Positions 42,690 through 51,684 of a DNA stretch of 62,453 nucleotides are shown here, in pieces. How positions within the stretch are numbered: position 1 is the stretch's first letter; every line of letters begins with the position of its first letter. Made by a program: the position numbers and the translations under genes. Below the pieces are notes generated by a model, which saw only the letters and a list, made by a program, of their open reading frames with translations, ran no database searches and was not told the DNA's origin. The DNA is from Muribaculaceae bacterium Isolate-104 (HZI) (GTDB lineage Bacteria > Bacteroidota > Bacteroidia > Bacteroidales > Muribaculaceae), in contig RIBJ01000043.1 in the NCBI GenBank assembly GCA_003762715.1, positions 1 to 62,453 on the forward strand. The letters are read 5' to 3'.

Positions 42690-44096
42690 ATGAGAAATAC
42701 GCCCCAGCGCACGAGGAGCTATGCCTCCCCTACCCGGGACAAAATTTTTATCTGGAGTGCCGTTGTTGCCGGATGCGGCATCATGGCTTTACTTGGTCGT
42801 CACGCCGCCATTCACCGTTTTGGCACCGACCAATTTACCGGCAATGTTCTCTTTGCTGTTTTCTTTGTCCTTTCAATCGGTCTTTATTGCGGTTTCCAAT
42901 CGGTAATCGAAGATGTGTTCAATCGTCTCTCGACACTTTTTCGCCGCCGTGAAGTAATGGCTATTGCCGAAACTCCGACCGGTGAAAAGGTATCAATCAC
43001 CACGACAGATGTATCGGAAATACAGGAGCAATGCTCTGAGCCAATTCCAGAAACTGCTTGTGTAGCAGAGAACAAAGGAGAATCGAAAGTTGCCATTCCT
43101 ATGAATGAAAACCGACCGTTTGAGGTATTGGAAATCGTAGACGATATGCGTCATATACGTTTCCCTGATGGAGAAGAAGCTTATGTAGGCATGGAATTAT
43201 CTGACGATGAGATTCTGATTGAGAAATCATATAATGATTCGAGAGACTATGAAGCCGAACTTGAAGAGGTATACAACGAATACCTTGATTCAATGACTGA
43301 TGAAGAAAGATATGATCACGAGAATCGCATTACCCGTATTCACAAAGAGCGGGAATACGACGAAGATGTAGGTTTTTTCTCATCGGTATCCATGCAGGAT
43401 GTTCACAAGAATCCGGATGGAACTACTTTGATAGAGGAAACAGAGCAAGAGGTCTACGTTACTCCCGATGGTTCGGTGTATTATCTTGAGGACATGGGTC
43501 CAATTTGTGATTTTTATGAAAAACACAAAGACAATATCGAATCGCATGAGGAGATAATGACACGAAAGCAGCGATGTGATGAGGCGTTTAACGAACTAAA
43601 ACGTCACGAAGAACTATATAATCTTGAACAAGTGTCGTTTATATGTGCATATATCACACATACGATGGAACAGTTCATGGAGTCTCACGAACTGGACAAA
43701 CTACACAATAATGCAAAAATCTGGACAGTCAATCCGTTAGCCCGGTTCGATGCTGTTCAGCTACGGAGCAATCACCTGTCAAAAGAAGACCTGAAGCATC
43801 TTGGCTATAATGTCGGGAAATTCCTGAAACTGAAAGGCGAAAACATCGCCTTATTCATCAAGAATGTATTTGCTGAAAGTTTCGGCACCGTGCAGGTGGG
43901 AACTATTATTGCGAAACTTGCCGATAGGAATCCGGGGAAAGACCACATCCCTTTACTCTCTGCCAAAGAAATGAATTATCTTTTCGAGCATTATAAACGC
44001 TATAAGACCATTAATATCGACATTATCCCCAAGAGATTGGCAGAGGAAGAGGTTAAAGCCAAATTAGAGACAGCTAAAAAGAAGAATAGGAAATAA
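42690..44096 (+). CDS. membrane protein of element backbone, E2 copy
   Basis: A 468-aa protein, started at the ATG at 42690, not the TTG at 42684 inside the inverted repeat. Two membrane segments: IFIWSAVVAGCGIMALLG and NVLFAVFFVLSIGLYCGF. A long acidic region (EDYEAELEEVYNEYLDSMTDEE-like) lies in the middle and a folded C-terminus has LKHLGYNVGKFLKLKGENIA. It matches the plan of the E1 gene at 10595, but the acidic part is placed differently. Function unknown. Confidence 0.62.
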   Translation: MRNTPQRTRSYASPTRDKIFIWSAVVAGCGIMALLGRHAAIHRFGTDQFTGNVLFAVFFVLSIGLYCGFQSVIEDVFNRLSTLFRRREVMAIAETPTGEKVSITTTDVSEIQEQCSEPIPETACVAENKGESKVAIPMNENRPFEVLEIVDDMRHIRFPDGEEAYVGMELSDDEILIEKSYNDSRDYEAELEEVYNEYLDSMTDEERYDHENRITRIHKEREYDEDVGFFSSVSMQDVHKNPDGTTLIEETEQEVYVTPDGSVYYLEDMGPICDFYEKHKDNIESHEEIMTRKQRCDEAFNELKRHEELYNLEQVSFICAYITHTMEQFMESHELDKLHNNAKIWTVNPLARFDAVQLRSNHLSKEDLKHLGYNVGKFLKLKGENIALFIKNVFAESFGTVQVGTIIAKLADRNPGKDHIPLLSAKEMNYLFEHYKRYKTINIDIIPKRLAEEEVKAKLETAKKKNRK

Positions 44097-44121
44097 TAAG
44101 GGAACTTTCCGGTATAGTATT

Positions 44122-44157
44122 GGCGGATAGCCGTGACTTTTGTCATGGTTATTCGCC
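44122..44157. terminator. bidirectional terminator
   Basis: Imperfect stem GGCGGATAGCCGTGAC/GTCATGGTTATTCGCC with a TTTT loop, between the convergent membrane-protein and acetyltransferase genes; CCCTTTTGTT follows. Confidence 0.7.
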
Positions 44158-44163
44158 CTTTTG

Positions 44164-44688
44164 TTATAAATCAATCTTATAAAGCACATGAACACACAGC
44201 GGAGAATCATCCGACAGATTAGGATGCCTGAACTCTCCGACCTTTACCATTCCAATCTTTTGCATCACACGCTCTGACGGTGCATTTATCTTGGCAGTGA
44301 AAGAAAACAGCCTTTCAATTCCCGCACTCTTTGCCAGACTCAGCACAGCTTTGGCAGCTTCGGTTGCATATCCCTGATTGTGATAATCAGCGGCAAGACG
44401 CCACCCTATTTCGATTCCGGGAGTGAAGTCAGCATCGAAACCAATCTCATGCAGTCCAACATATCCGATAAACTCACCTGTGGATTTTATTTCCACAGCA
44501 TATAATCCCCATCCTTTAGAGTCAAACTCATTCTGAATACGATTGTAAAAAGCCTCTGTCTCAGCATCACTCAGTGTTGCCGGGAAATAGCGCATAACAC
44601 GTGAGTCCTTGTTCATCTCGGCGAACAAAGGTAAATCCCCCTGCTTCCACGAGCGAAGAATCAATCGGTCTGTTTCAATAACTATCAT
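44164..44688 (-). CDS. GNAT acetyltransferase, RimJ/RimL-like
   Basis: A 174-aa GNAT protein. It starts IETDRLILRSWKQGDLPLF, typical of RimJ/RimL types, with the acetyl-CoA site region IGWRLAADYHNQGYATEAAK and the C-terminal NAPSERVMQKIGM. It should acetylate an N-terminus or small amine. It is downstream of the HigBA module on the same strand, 15 bp away, and may be co-expressed. Confidence 0.9.
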   Translation of the reverse strand: MIVIETDRLILRSWKQGDLPLFAEMNKDSRVMRYFPATLSDAETEAFYNRIQNEFDSKGWGLYAVEIKSTGEFIGYVGLHEIGFDADFTPGIEIGWRLAADYHNQGYATEAAKAVLSLAKSAGIERLFSFTAKINAPSERVMQKIGMVKVGEFRHPNLSDDSPLCVHVLYKIDL

Positions 44689-44703
44689 TCAAAAATCAAT
44701 ACT

Positions 44704-45048
44704 TTACAACACTGCCGCAATATTACGAATTGAAGAAAGACGCTTCATAAAAGATGCGTCTGACTTCGCCATCTGCATATTATAATCACTTTGCAGATTA
44801 AGCAATAAATCAGCCGGTATATTCAATGCCGCTTCTATAAGTAAAGCTATTTCGGTATTAACCCCTCTCTTCCCTTTGATTATCTCATTAAGCAGAGAAG
44901 GCTTTACACCTATATTCTCGGCGAGTTTTGCCTGAGTAAGACTATTTGCCTCAAGTTCATCTCGGATAAGTTCTCCCGGATGAGTGGGTTCAAACGGAGT
45001 AAGATTGTTAGCTATCATGTCCGGAGCAACGCCTTGTAATGTAATCAT
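44704..45048 (-). CDS. higA: HigA-family antitoxin
   Basis: A 114-aa protein started at the ATG at 45048. The signature PFEPTHPGELIRDELEANSL is followed by the HTH LTQAKLAENIGVKPSLLNEI. It represses its own operon, probably through the 22-bp palindrome at 45406-45427. One nt separates it from the toxin stop. Confidence 0.92.
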   Translation of the reverse strand: MITLQGVAPDMIANNLTPFEPTHPGELIRDELEANSLTQAKLAENIGVKPSLLNEIIKGKRGVNTEIALLIEAALNIPADLLLNLQSDYNMQMAKSDASFMKRLSSIRNIAAVL

Positions 45049-45049
45049 A

Positions 45050-45367
45050 TCAATCGTAATGGTTTGAGAGTTCAACAATATTACAGATAGTCAAAATCGG
45101 CTCTTCAGTAGTTTCTCGCATGGTAAACTCTATTCGATACTGATCGTTCACCCGAATAGAAAACCGTCCAACTTTATTTCCTTTTAATGCCTCAAAATTC
45201 AAAGAGTTGATACGAAATAAGTCCTCTTTGCGAGATGCCCATTTCAAGTAATCGATTCCTCGTTTATAACGTTTGACTACGTCAATTCTGTAACGACGTT
45301 TTTTATCGTTACTAACACCTATCGTATAGAGGTCTCTTAAATACTCTTCTTCAAATTCGACTATCAT
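45050..45367 (-). CDS. higB: HigB-family mRNA interferase toxin
   Basis: A 105-aa RelE-fold protein: VVKRYKRGIDYLKWASRKED, then LNFEALKGNKVGRFSIRVND and QYRIEF. This is the typical HigB ribosome-dependent RNase pattern. The module is complete, and the toxin is read first. Confidence 0.9.
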   Translation of the reverse strand: MIVEFEEEYLRDLYTIGVSNDKKRRYRIDVVKRYKRGIDYLKWASRKEDLFRINSLNFEALKGNKVGRFSIRVNDQYRIEFTMRETTEEPILTICNIVELSNHYD

Positions 45368-45384
45368 ATAATTCTATTACGATG

Positions 45385-45427
45385 CAAAGATATAAAAAGT
45401 TCTCAAACTTCACAAATTTGTGAAGTT
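45385..45427 (-). promoter_or_regulatory. higBA promoter with 22-bp perfect palindromic operator
   Basis: Minus-strand -7 box TATCTTTG (45392-45385) with TTG 20 bp upstream. A perfect palindrome at 45406-45427, half-site AACTTCACAAA, covers the -33 box. It is a strong candidate HigA operator. Confidence 0.78.
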
Positions 45428-45675
45428 CATTTTGTCTAAACTTACATCATTACATCAAACCCGACATCGAACAACTTAATATTGCATTAAGTCAAGATCG
45501 CTTAAATTTAGGTTATCTGTAATCCTAACCATAAAATCACTCAAAAATTCATTTAATCACCAATCAAAAAGTTTATGCACGACCCGAATTGATACTCAAT
45601 AGTTTACAGGATCAAATGAGGTTATTTTCGGTTATTTCAAGGTGTCCGTATGACACTGACAACTCACTTTCAATC
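45428..45675. other. gap between higBA promoter and the rep/mob operon
   Basis: AT-rich, no coding frame or clear signal beyond the inverted repeat that follows. Confidence 0.4.
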
Positions 45676-45714
45676 AGTGCGGTTCTATTTCCGTAAACAA
45701 TATAAAACCGCACT
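45676..45714 (+). promoter_or_regulatory. inverted repeat abutting HTH gene start codon (E2)
   Basis: AGTGCGGTT (45676-45684) and AACCGCACT (45706-45714), a perfect 9-bp stem with a 21-nt loop. It ends 3 nt before the ATG at 45718, the same place as the 16-bp repeat in E1 (11969-12033), but with unrelated sequence. Confidence 0.65.
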
Positions 45715-45717
45715 AAA

Positions 45718-46104
45718 ATGGAAGCATCCACAATCACCTTCGACCAGCTGCCCCACGTGGTAGGCGGTCTCTCCGAGAAACTCGACCGAGTGCTTGAGCT
45801 GCTTGAAAAGGCAGGCTTCACCGGCCACTCCAAACAGTCCAAGCCCTCGCGTAGACTCGTGTATGCGAAAGAGGCTTGCCAGATAATAGGCAAGTCACTT
45901 TCGAGTCTCTACCGCGGCATAAAAGCTCCGAATGACCCCATTCCGAGCTACAAGCGTGGCAAGCTCCTCTATTTTTATGAGGATGAAATCTACGCATGGA
46001 TCGAGGGCGGTCGCAAACATTCCGCCGCTCCTTCTCTCGCCGAAACCTCAGCGGCCATCACTGCCGGTATGAAACGCCGTCCCCGCGGGGGCTATAATTT
46101 CTGA
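45718..46104 (+). CDS. HTH DNA-binding protein, E2 rep/mob operon
   Basis: A 128-aa protein. Residues 5-40 form a helix (VVGGLSEKLDRVLELLEKAG), then the HTH LVYAKEACQIIGKSLSSLYR with basic wing KRGKLLYFYEDEIYAWIEGG. It is a positional homologue of the E1 gene at 12036. The DUF3987 gene follows after 4 nt. Confidence 0.75.
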   Translation: MEASTITFDQLPHVVGGLSEKLDRVLELLEKAGFTGHSKQSKPSRRLVYAKEACQIIGKSLSSLYRGIKAPNDPIPSYKRGKLLYFYEDEIYAWIEGGRKHSAAPSLAETSAAITAGMKRRPRGGYNF

Positions 46105-46108
46105 GCCT

Positions 46109-47596
46109 ATGGAAAAGAATATTACCCCGGACTCTGTAATCAGTGCACTGATGAATCACGCCAAGACATCCGACAGTGATTTCCCGGTGCAGGTGTTCCC
46201 CGCCAAGATGCAAAGGATTATCCTTGAGCTCAACACCACCTGCGGATTTCCGATTGACTACACGGCATCAGCTATGATTGCCGCCATATCCGTGGCAATC
46301 GGTAACACCCACCGAATCGAGGTGAAGCGCAACTGGCAGGAATCGGCAATCGTGTATATCGCGATTGTAGGACGTCCCGGAGATTGCAAATCCCACCCAC
46401 TTACATTCGTGATGCGTCCGCTTGTCAATGCCGACTGGAAAAACAATCAGGAAATCTCGTGCCAACGAGTGCAGAGCCAAGCTTGCTTGAGCTATGCCGA
46501 GTGCAGCCGAGATTGGCGGTCAACGCAGTTTCAGAAAAAGCATTGCGAATATCAGCAGGCTATAGCGATGAGCCGCAAGGAGCGCATCAGTGCCGGACTG
46601 GAAGAATTTCCGAAAGAGCCGAAACGGTTGCGCTACCTGGTGTCGGACGTGACGCAGGAGGGTCTCAGTGTCATTCACTCCCACAATCCTCGTGGCTTAT
46701 GCCTTTGGGTTGATGAACTGTCGGCATAGTTCAAGAACTTCACCCGCTACAACACCGGCTCGGAAGAACAATTCTGGCTTTCGGCTTTCAACGGCAGCAC
46801 TACAATGTCTGACCGCAAGAATTGTCAGAACTCCATCTTCATCAAGCGTCCGTTCATTTCGGTGGTCGGAACAATCCAGAAACGACTGCTCACCGAACTT
46901 GCCAACGGTGAGAGAGCAGCCAACGGTTTCATTGACCGCATACTCTTTGCGATGACCAAGAGCAACGGCAAACCGAGATGGAACGAGGATGAAGTGCGCG
47001 ACGACCTCGACCGTGAATGGGAACGCATACTCAACCGTCTTCTTTCAGTGGAGTGTGTGGTCAACGAGGAGAAGGAGCCAATACCCACTGTCATGCGATT
47101 CACTGCGGATGCCAAACGCAGACTCTATGAGTGGCAACATGAGAACGCCGCGCTATGCGACAACGAGATGAGCGACAATGTGGTCAGCTTTTTCTGCAAA
47201 CTCGAAATCTATGTGCTCCGGTTCTGTCTGATACTCCGGATTGTTCGCTGGGCTGTCAGCGATGAAGATTCACGACCCTCGGACATCGAAGATGATGACG
47301 TGGCGGGAGCGATAGAATTGGCTGAATACTTCCGGGGCAACGCGCTCAGCGTACTCACCTGCATCAGCGAGGAGAAACTGAATGAACTGCACCGCACCGT
47401 GTATGAGCATCTCTCCGAGGAATTTTCAACCGCCGACGGTATCCGTATTGCCGAGCGATTCGGGATGAAAGACCATACTTTCAAGATGTTCCTTACACGC
47501 AATCTCAACACTCTGTTCCGCCGTGTACGCCAAGGGAGGTATAAGAAACTGTCGTGTTACTCCGCTAACAAAGTTACCACCGATGAGCAGGATTGA
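46109..47596 (+). pseudogene. DUF3987 gene interrupted by an amber stop
   Basis: The frame reads as the E1 DUF3987 protein (Walker A GRPGDCKSHPLTF), but a TAG at 46727-46729 replaces the TGG (Trp) codon of E1 in SAWVKNF. The same frame continues to 47596 with intact homology. Around 46457-46535 there are about 25 extra residues carrying a repeat (CGAGTGCAG twice, 32 bp apart). The protein is probably non-functional unless the stop is suppressed. It then runs into a region where the 5' part of the primase-like gene is missing. Confidence 0.8.
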
Positions 47597-48368
47597 TGAT
47601 GCAATGGTGGCGGCCACCATGCGTGGCTACGACCGAAACAATCTGTTCGCTTTCGTATCGGCGATAATTGGAAGTAATGAAGCACGGCGATTGATGGAGA
47701 TGTATCGCGTAGGCACATCAAAGCATTGGCAAGGTGCCACGGTGTTCTGGCAAATCTCGGCTGATGGTAACGTCCGTGGTGGTAAGATTATGCTGTATGA
47801 CCGATTGACCGGACATCGTGTGCAGGAACCCTTTCCACACATCAACTGGGTACACTCGGTGTTGAGACTGCCCGACTTCAAGTTAACCCAATGTTTCTTC
47901 GGTGAGCATCTGCTCCCATACATCCGCGACAAACCGGTTGCCATTGTGGAGAGTGAGAAGACTGCAATACTCGCTACTCATTACCTCCCGCAATATATGT
48001 GGCTCGCCACAGGCGGCAAGTGCAGTTGTCTCAACCGCGAGGCAATCATGGCACTCCGAGGCAGAGAGGTGATGCTGGTGCCCGACCTTAACGCTACCGA
48101 CGATTGGCGCAAGAAACTGACGCTATTCGATGATTCGGGAATAAAGGCAACTCTGTTTGAATCGCTTGAACAGATGGCTACCGATGAGCAGCGTGAACAA
48201 GGTCTCGACATTGCCGACTTCCTGATAGCCGAGCAAACTCCACACGGCATCCTTGAACAAATGATGCAACGAAATCCGGCATTGCGACAACTCGTTGACG
48301 CGCTACAGCTGGAACTCGTAGGCATCGAAGAATACAAACCGAGCGAAAGCTCACTAAAATCTGAATAA
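47583..48368 (+). CDS. Toprim primase-like protein lacking zinc-finger N-terminus
   Basis: A 261-aa remnant that aligns from RGYDRNNLFAFVSAIIGSNE onward to the E1 protein at 13879. The Toprim residues are kept (VAIVESEKTAILATHYLPQY; MLVPDLNATDDW). About 95 residues including the zinc ligands are absent, and the gene start overlaps the end of the DUF3987 frame, so a deletion joined the two genes. I use the ATG at 47583. Activity without the zinc domain is doubtful. Confidence 0.7.
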   Translation: MSRIDDAMVAATMRGYDRNNLFAFVSAIIGSNEARRLMEMYRVGTSKHWQGATVFWQISADGNVRGGKIMLYDRLTGHRVQEPFPHINWVHSVLRLPDFKLTQCFFGEHLLPYIRDKPVAIVESEKTAILATHYLPQYMWLATGGKCSCLNREAIMALRGREVMLVPDLNATDDWRKKLTLFDDSGIKATLFESLEQMATDEQREQGLDIADFLIAEQTPHGILEQMMQRNPALRQLVDALQLELVGIEEYKPSESSLKSE

Positions 48369-48369
48369 A

Positions 48370-48780
48370 ATGGCACAATCAAAAATCTCAAATCCTCAGT
48401 CATCCGAAATGACTGGTATGTCTAACAATTCAATTTTCTCTGAAACTATGGAAAATCCTACCAACCCCGAAGTTCAGCCCATCGCTGAACAAAGTGAAAA
48501 CGCTCAACCCAAGTCAACCCGCCCCACCGCCAAGCAGCGCAAGAGCGAACTCGAAGATTACCGCACCGCTTTCTTTGCCCCGATTAAGCTCGGCAAGGAC
48601 AACAAGCATCAGGTAGCCATCAGCAATGAGACGTTTGACCGTGTCGAACGCACTGCCCGATTCTTCGGCGGCCCCGGTTATAGCGTCAGCAACTTTGTCG
48701 AGCACATCATCAATGAGCATCTCGACAATAACGCCGCCAACTATGAAGGCTGGTTCACCCTAATCAGTAAATCGTTCTGA
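48370..48780 (+). CDS. DUF3408-type mobilisation accessory protein, E2 copy
   Basis: A 136-aa protein with a disordered N-terminus and a folded part KSELEDYRTAFFAPIKLGKD, then VAISNETFDRVERTARFFGG, matching the E1 protein at 14958. It probably binds near the oriT candidate that follows. Confidence 0.7.
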   Translation: MAQSKISNPQSSEMTGMSNNSIFSETMENPTNPEVQPIAEQSENAQPKSTRPTAKQRKSELEDYRTAFFAPIKLGKDNKHQVAISNETFDRVERTARFFGGPGYSVSNFVEHIINEHLDNNAANYEGWFTLISKSF

Positions 48781-48965
48781 CCACTGCCCCAAGGCAGTGA
48801 AAATGGCGAAGCCATCGGCAACGCCGGTATCCGGATATTCTGTAAGGAATAGGAGGATAGCAAGGTAGTGGCAATGTAAACATTTCCGACCTTGCATCCT
48901 CCGTTACCGGGCGGCTGGAGTCCGTTCCCGATGGTCACAATGTCAAATTCCAAAATCCCAATACA
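48781..48965 (+). other. candidate oriT region of E2
   Basis: A 185-bp gap before mobC. Inverted repeat GGAGGATAGCAAGGT (48852-48866) and ACCTTGCATCCTCC (48889-48902), one bulge, 22-nt loop. A smaller stem CACTGCC/GGCAGTG lies at the start. The geometry matches the E1 candidate at 15523-15582, with different sequence. Confidence 0.6.
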
Positions 48966-49331
48966 ATGACATTCACAAGAAGAAAGAAATCTCCTCCGGG
49001 AGCAACAGAGAAGTCTGGCAAGTCATACGTTGTCAGTGTCAGACTCAATGAAGAACAGTATCAGACCGTGCAGGAAAACTGTCGAAAATCCGGCAGAAAG
49101 TTATCAGACTTCTGGCGTCACGCTCTGCTCAACGCCAATGTTACGGCAGTAGCCACACCCGATGATATGGCGATTCTGCGTCAGATCGGGAGCATGGCGA
49201 ATAATCTGAATCAACTTGCAAAGAAAGCCAACGAAGCGGGTTTCAAACTCGTGGAGTGGTCTCTCAAAGGTATGAGCAAGGAAATAAAAACACTTTATTC
49301 AAGACTGTCTTATGATTGGAGGCATAACTAA
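48966..49331 (+). CDS. mobC: MobC-family relaxosome protein, E2
   Basis: A 121-aa protein: basic start (MTFTRRKKSPPGATEKSGKS), RHH-like SVRLNEEQYQTVQENCRKSG and the MobC segment LRQIGSMANNLNQLAKKANE. It overlaps the relaxase gene by 20 nt. Confidence 0.85.
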   Translation: MTFTRRKKSPPGATEKSGKSYVVSVRLNEEQYQTVQENCRKSGRKLSDFWRHALLNANVTAVATPDDMAILRQIGSMANNLNQLAKKANEAGFKLVEWSLKGMSKEIKTLYSRLSYDWRHN

Positions 49332-50286
49332 AGGGAGCTGTTTTTCCGGCTGCGTGGAGTATGCACTCGCGCTGAAAGAGAAAAACAAAGAGGCGCGTCT
49401 GCTCTATTCCGAGGGTCTGCTGACCGACACACCAAAAGATATTATCAACGGTTTCGAGTGTCAGCGGCACCTCAACAGCAGGGTCAAACACTGGTGTGGA
49501 CACATCTCTTTGTCCTATTCTCCGAAAGATGCGGAGCGCATGAGCGATGAATTTATGGTGAAACTCGCGCTGGAATACATGGATAAAATGGGCATCAAAA
49601 ACACCCAGTTTATCATAGCCCGGCATCTTGACAAGGAGCATCCGCACTGCCACATCGTCTATAATCGGGTGGACAATGACGGTAAATGTGTAAGCGACAG
49701 TTTCGAATATTACCGCAACAACGAGATATGCGACGAGATGAAAAGGAAGTACGGTCTGACCTATGGTGAGAACAAAGACCAAGTGAAAACTGAGCTTCTT
49801 AAAGGACGACCGAAGACCCGTCAGGAAATTTATCTCGCCGTTCAAGCAGCCAAAAGATCGGCAAAAGACTGGACTACTTTTCAGCGAGAACTCGCCCAGA
49901 AAGGCATTACCGTAAGGAAAAAATTCCGGCGGGGTTCCACCGAAGTCGATGGCCTTTCCTATTTCAAGGACGGGCAAAAGTTCAAGGCTTCGCAGGTTGA
50001 CCGCAACGGCAGATGCTCCTACGATGTCATCTGCAAGGCTCTTGACCGGAACAAAAAACGGCAGTCCCAGCCGACATCGCCCTCGCCCAAACCGATGCGA
50101 CAGCAGCCTAAACAGGAATCGAATGCAGTTAGCAAAGTGCTTGAAGCCGGAGCCGATGTTGTCGAAGGCCTCGGCACTGCAATCGGCGGTATTTTCCAAG
50201 TCGGGCCTGTCTACGACCCGGAAGAGGAGGCATTCATCAACGAGATGAAACGCCGCCAAAGGAGAAAAAGAGGCAGAAGTGTGTAA
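49312..50286 (+). CDS. mobA: MobA/VirD2-type relaxase, E2
   Basis: A 324-aa relaxase. Tyr17 (GCVEYALALKEKN) is the likely nucleophile. The metal site is RHLDKEHPHCHIVYNRV. The basic C-terminus RRQRRKRGRSV and the preceding IGGIFQVGPVYDPEEEAF are shared with E1. The N-terminal third is more typical of Bacteroides MobA proteins than that of E1. Confidence 0.92.
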   Translation: MIGGITKGSCFSGCVEYALALKEKNKEARLLYSEGLLTDTPKDIINGFECQRHLNSRVKHWCGHISLSYSPKDAERMSDEFMVKLALEYMDKMGIKNTQFIIARHLDKEHPHCHIVYNRVDNDGKCVSDSFEYYRNNEICDEMKRKYGLTYGENKDQVKTELLKGRPKTRQEIYLAVQAAKRSAKDWTTFQRELAQKGITVRKKFRRGSTEVDGLSYFKDGQKFKASQVDRNGRCSYDVICKALDRNKKRQSQPTSPSPKPMRQQPKQESNAVSKVLEAGADVVEGLGTAIGGIFQVGPVYDPEEEAFINEMKRRQRRKRGRSV

Positions 50287-50305
50287 TTCCAAAAATTTGA
50301 AAAAC

Positions 50306-50986
50306 ATGAAAGAAAATCTTGAAAATTCCACGGAGAATATTCTCCAGAACATCGCTGAAGACCTCAGCGCAATCAACGGGACCTGTACCGAAATCAAAGA
50401 GTCGCAACTCAACTGCGCCACCGCTGACGACCTGAACAATATGGGTACCACCATCACGTCAACCGTCACCGAGAAAGTCGATGAGATGCAGACATCCATC
50501 GAAACCCAGATGCAGACAGTCAACGAAATCGGAAGCAATCTGACTACCAAGGTCAATGACCTGAAGACCGAAATCACCAATAAGATTGATGACTTCACCG
50601 CCAATCCGCCGGTGCAGAAGATTGAAAAGACAATCCGTATCGCCAAGGAATCATGGCAAGTCTATCTCGCCATGTTCATCTCGGTGTTCACCTTCATCTT
50701 CTTCGGAGCTGCCACTATCTGGCAGGAGTCGCGCATCGAACGAGCCCGTATCTCCGACATCAAGTATCACTATATCCTGATGCACGGTGGTGTCAACTCC
50801 GAAGGACTTGACAGCATTCAGAGCTGGTTTCGCGACCCTGAACGAGTCAAGCAAATCGAAAAAGAGGTGAAAGACTACGAAGACCGTGTGCAGGAAACCG
50901 CCCGCGCCCTCGACCAGAAGCACCGCCTCGAAGAAAAAATCAACGAACTCAATTCCAAAACCAACAACAAAAATTCCAGAAAATGA
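50306..50986 (+). CDS. coiled-coil/membrane protein of mob operon, E2
   Basis: A 226-aa protein from the ATG at 50306; the frame opens earlier inside the relaxase. Long helical repeats (TEKVDEMQTSIETQMQTVNE) precede one membrane helix (VYLAMFISVFTFIFFGAATI), then a charged coiled coil. Same plan as the E1 gene at 16959. Confidence 0.65.
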   Translation: MKENLENSTENILQNIAEDLSAINGTCTEIKESQLNCATADDLNNMGTTITSTVTEKVDEMQTSIETQMQTVNEIGSNLTTKVNDLKTEITNKIDDFTANPPVQKIEKTIRIAKESWQVYLAMFISVFTFIFFGAATIWQESRIERARISDIKYHYILMHGGVNSEGLDSIQSWFRDPERVKQIEKEVKDYEDRVQETARALDQKHRLEEKINELNSKTNNKNSRK

Positions 50987-51486
50987 AAAATCTCAACAAC
51001 CTCCTCTCGCGTGTAAAAAACATCTTCGGCCACAAGGCTACCACCGCAACAGCCACGCCCTCTCTGGCAGAGCCCCCCACCGACATCTCGGTCGTAAGCG
51101 ACCCGCGACTGAAAGCCGCACTCGCCGACATCGAGAAATATCTCGCCGACAACTACAGCACACCGACTGCGAAGCTGCAATATAAGGAGTACACTAACGG
51201 AGCCAGTCTTACCTCAGAAGCTGCGACCTTTGCCGTATCGCTCGTAATTCTGACGACCACGAACGGATCCGCCCATCTCCCCGACAACGTGTTGCTGCTC
51301 GGCGGAATCACATCGACCAACGATGTAAAATGGCTCGGCCCCGAACTGAGAAAGTTCACCAACTTCCTCATGCAGCTCTGCCCCAAGCACCGCATCCAGC
51401 ATCTCGCCTTCGCTTTCAACAAGACCGAGAGTGACGACCTTCGCTTCGTCAAAGAAGCCGACGTCACCTGCCTCCGCCTCTACTAA
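50983..51486 (+). CDS. hypothetical protein, last gene of E2 mob operon
   Basis: A 167-aa protein overlapping the previous gene by 4 nt. It has an Ala/Thr-rich N-terminus and an alpha/beta part (AATFAVSLVILTTTNGSAHL, LLLGGITSTND). Positional equivalent of 17777 in E1. Function unknown. Confidence 0.65.
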   Translation: MKNLNNLLSRVKNIFGHKATTATATPSLAEPPTDISVVSDPRLKAALADIEKYLADNYSTPTAKLQYKEYTNGASLTSEAATFAVSLVILTTTNGSAHLPDNVLLLGGITSTNDVKWLGPELRKFTNFLMQLCPKHRIQHLAFAFNKTESDDLRFVKEADVTCLRLY

Positions 51487-51506
51487 TCCCTAATCCCATC
51501 CAACGT

Positions 51507-51535
51507 CCCGGCAAGAAACCCCAACTCTTGCCGGG
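51507..51535 (+). terminator. terminator of E2 mob operon
   Basis: Perfect 10-bp stem CCCGGCAAGA/TCTTGCCGGG with a 9-nt loop. A direct repeat TTGCCGGGGCAT occurs twice right after it. Confidence 0.8.
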
Positions 51536-51576
51536 GCATTGCCGGGGCATTTATAGATATATTCAAGCATATACGA

Positions 51577-51606
51577 TTGTTATGTCAGAAATTATTTGTA
51601 ACTTTG
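51577..51606 (+). promoter_or_regulatory. cargo promoter of E2
   Basis: TTG at 51577, 19-bp spacer, TAACTTTG at 51599-51606. Its sequence and location are close to the E1 promoter at 18299-18329. Confidence 0.8.
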
Positions 51607-51684
51607 TAATTAGGAATAGTAACGCTAATCTGAAAATGACCAATCTTTAACACAAAGACATACGGCGAGAGCCGAGAAAACTTT

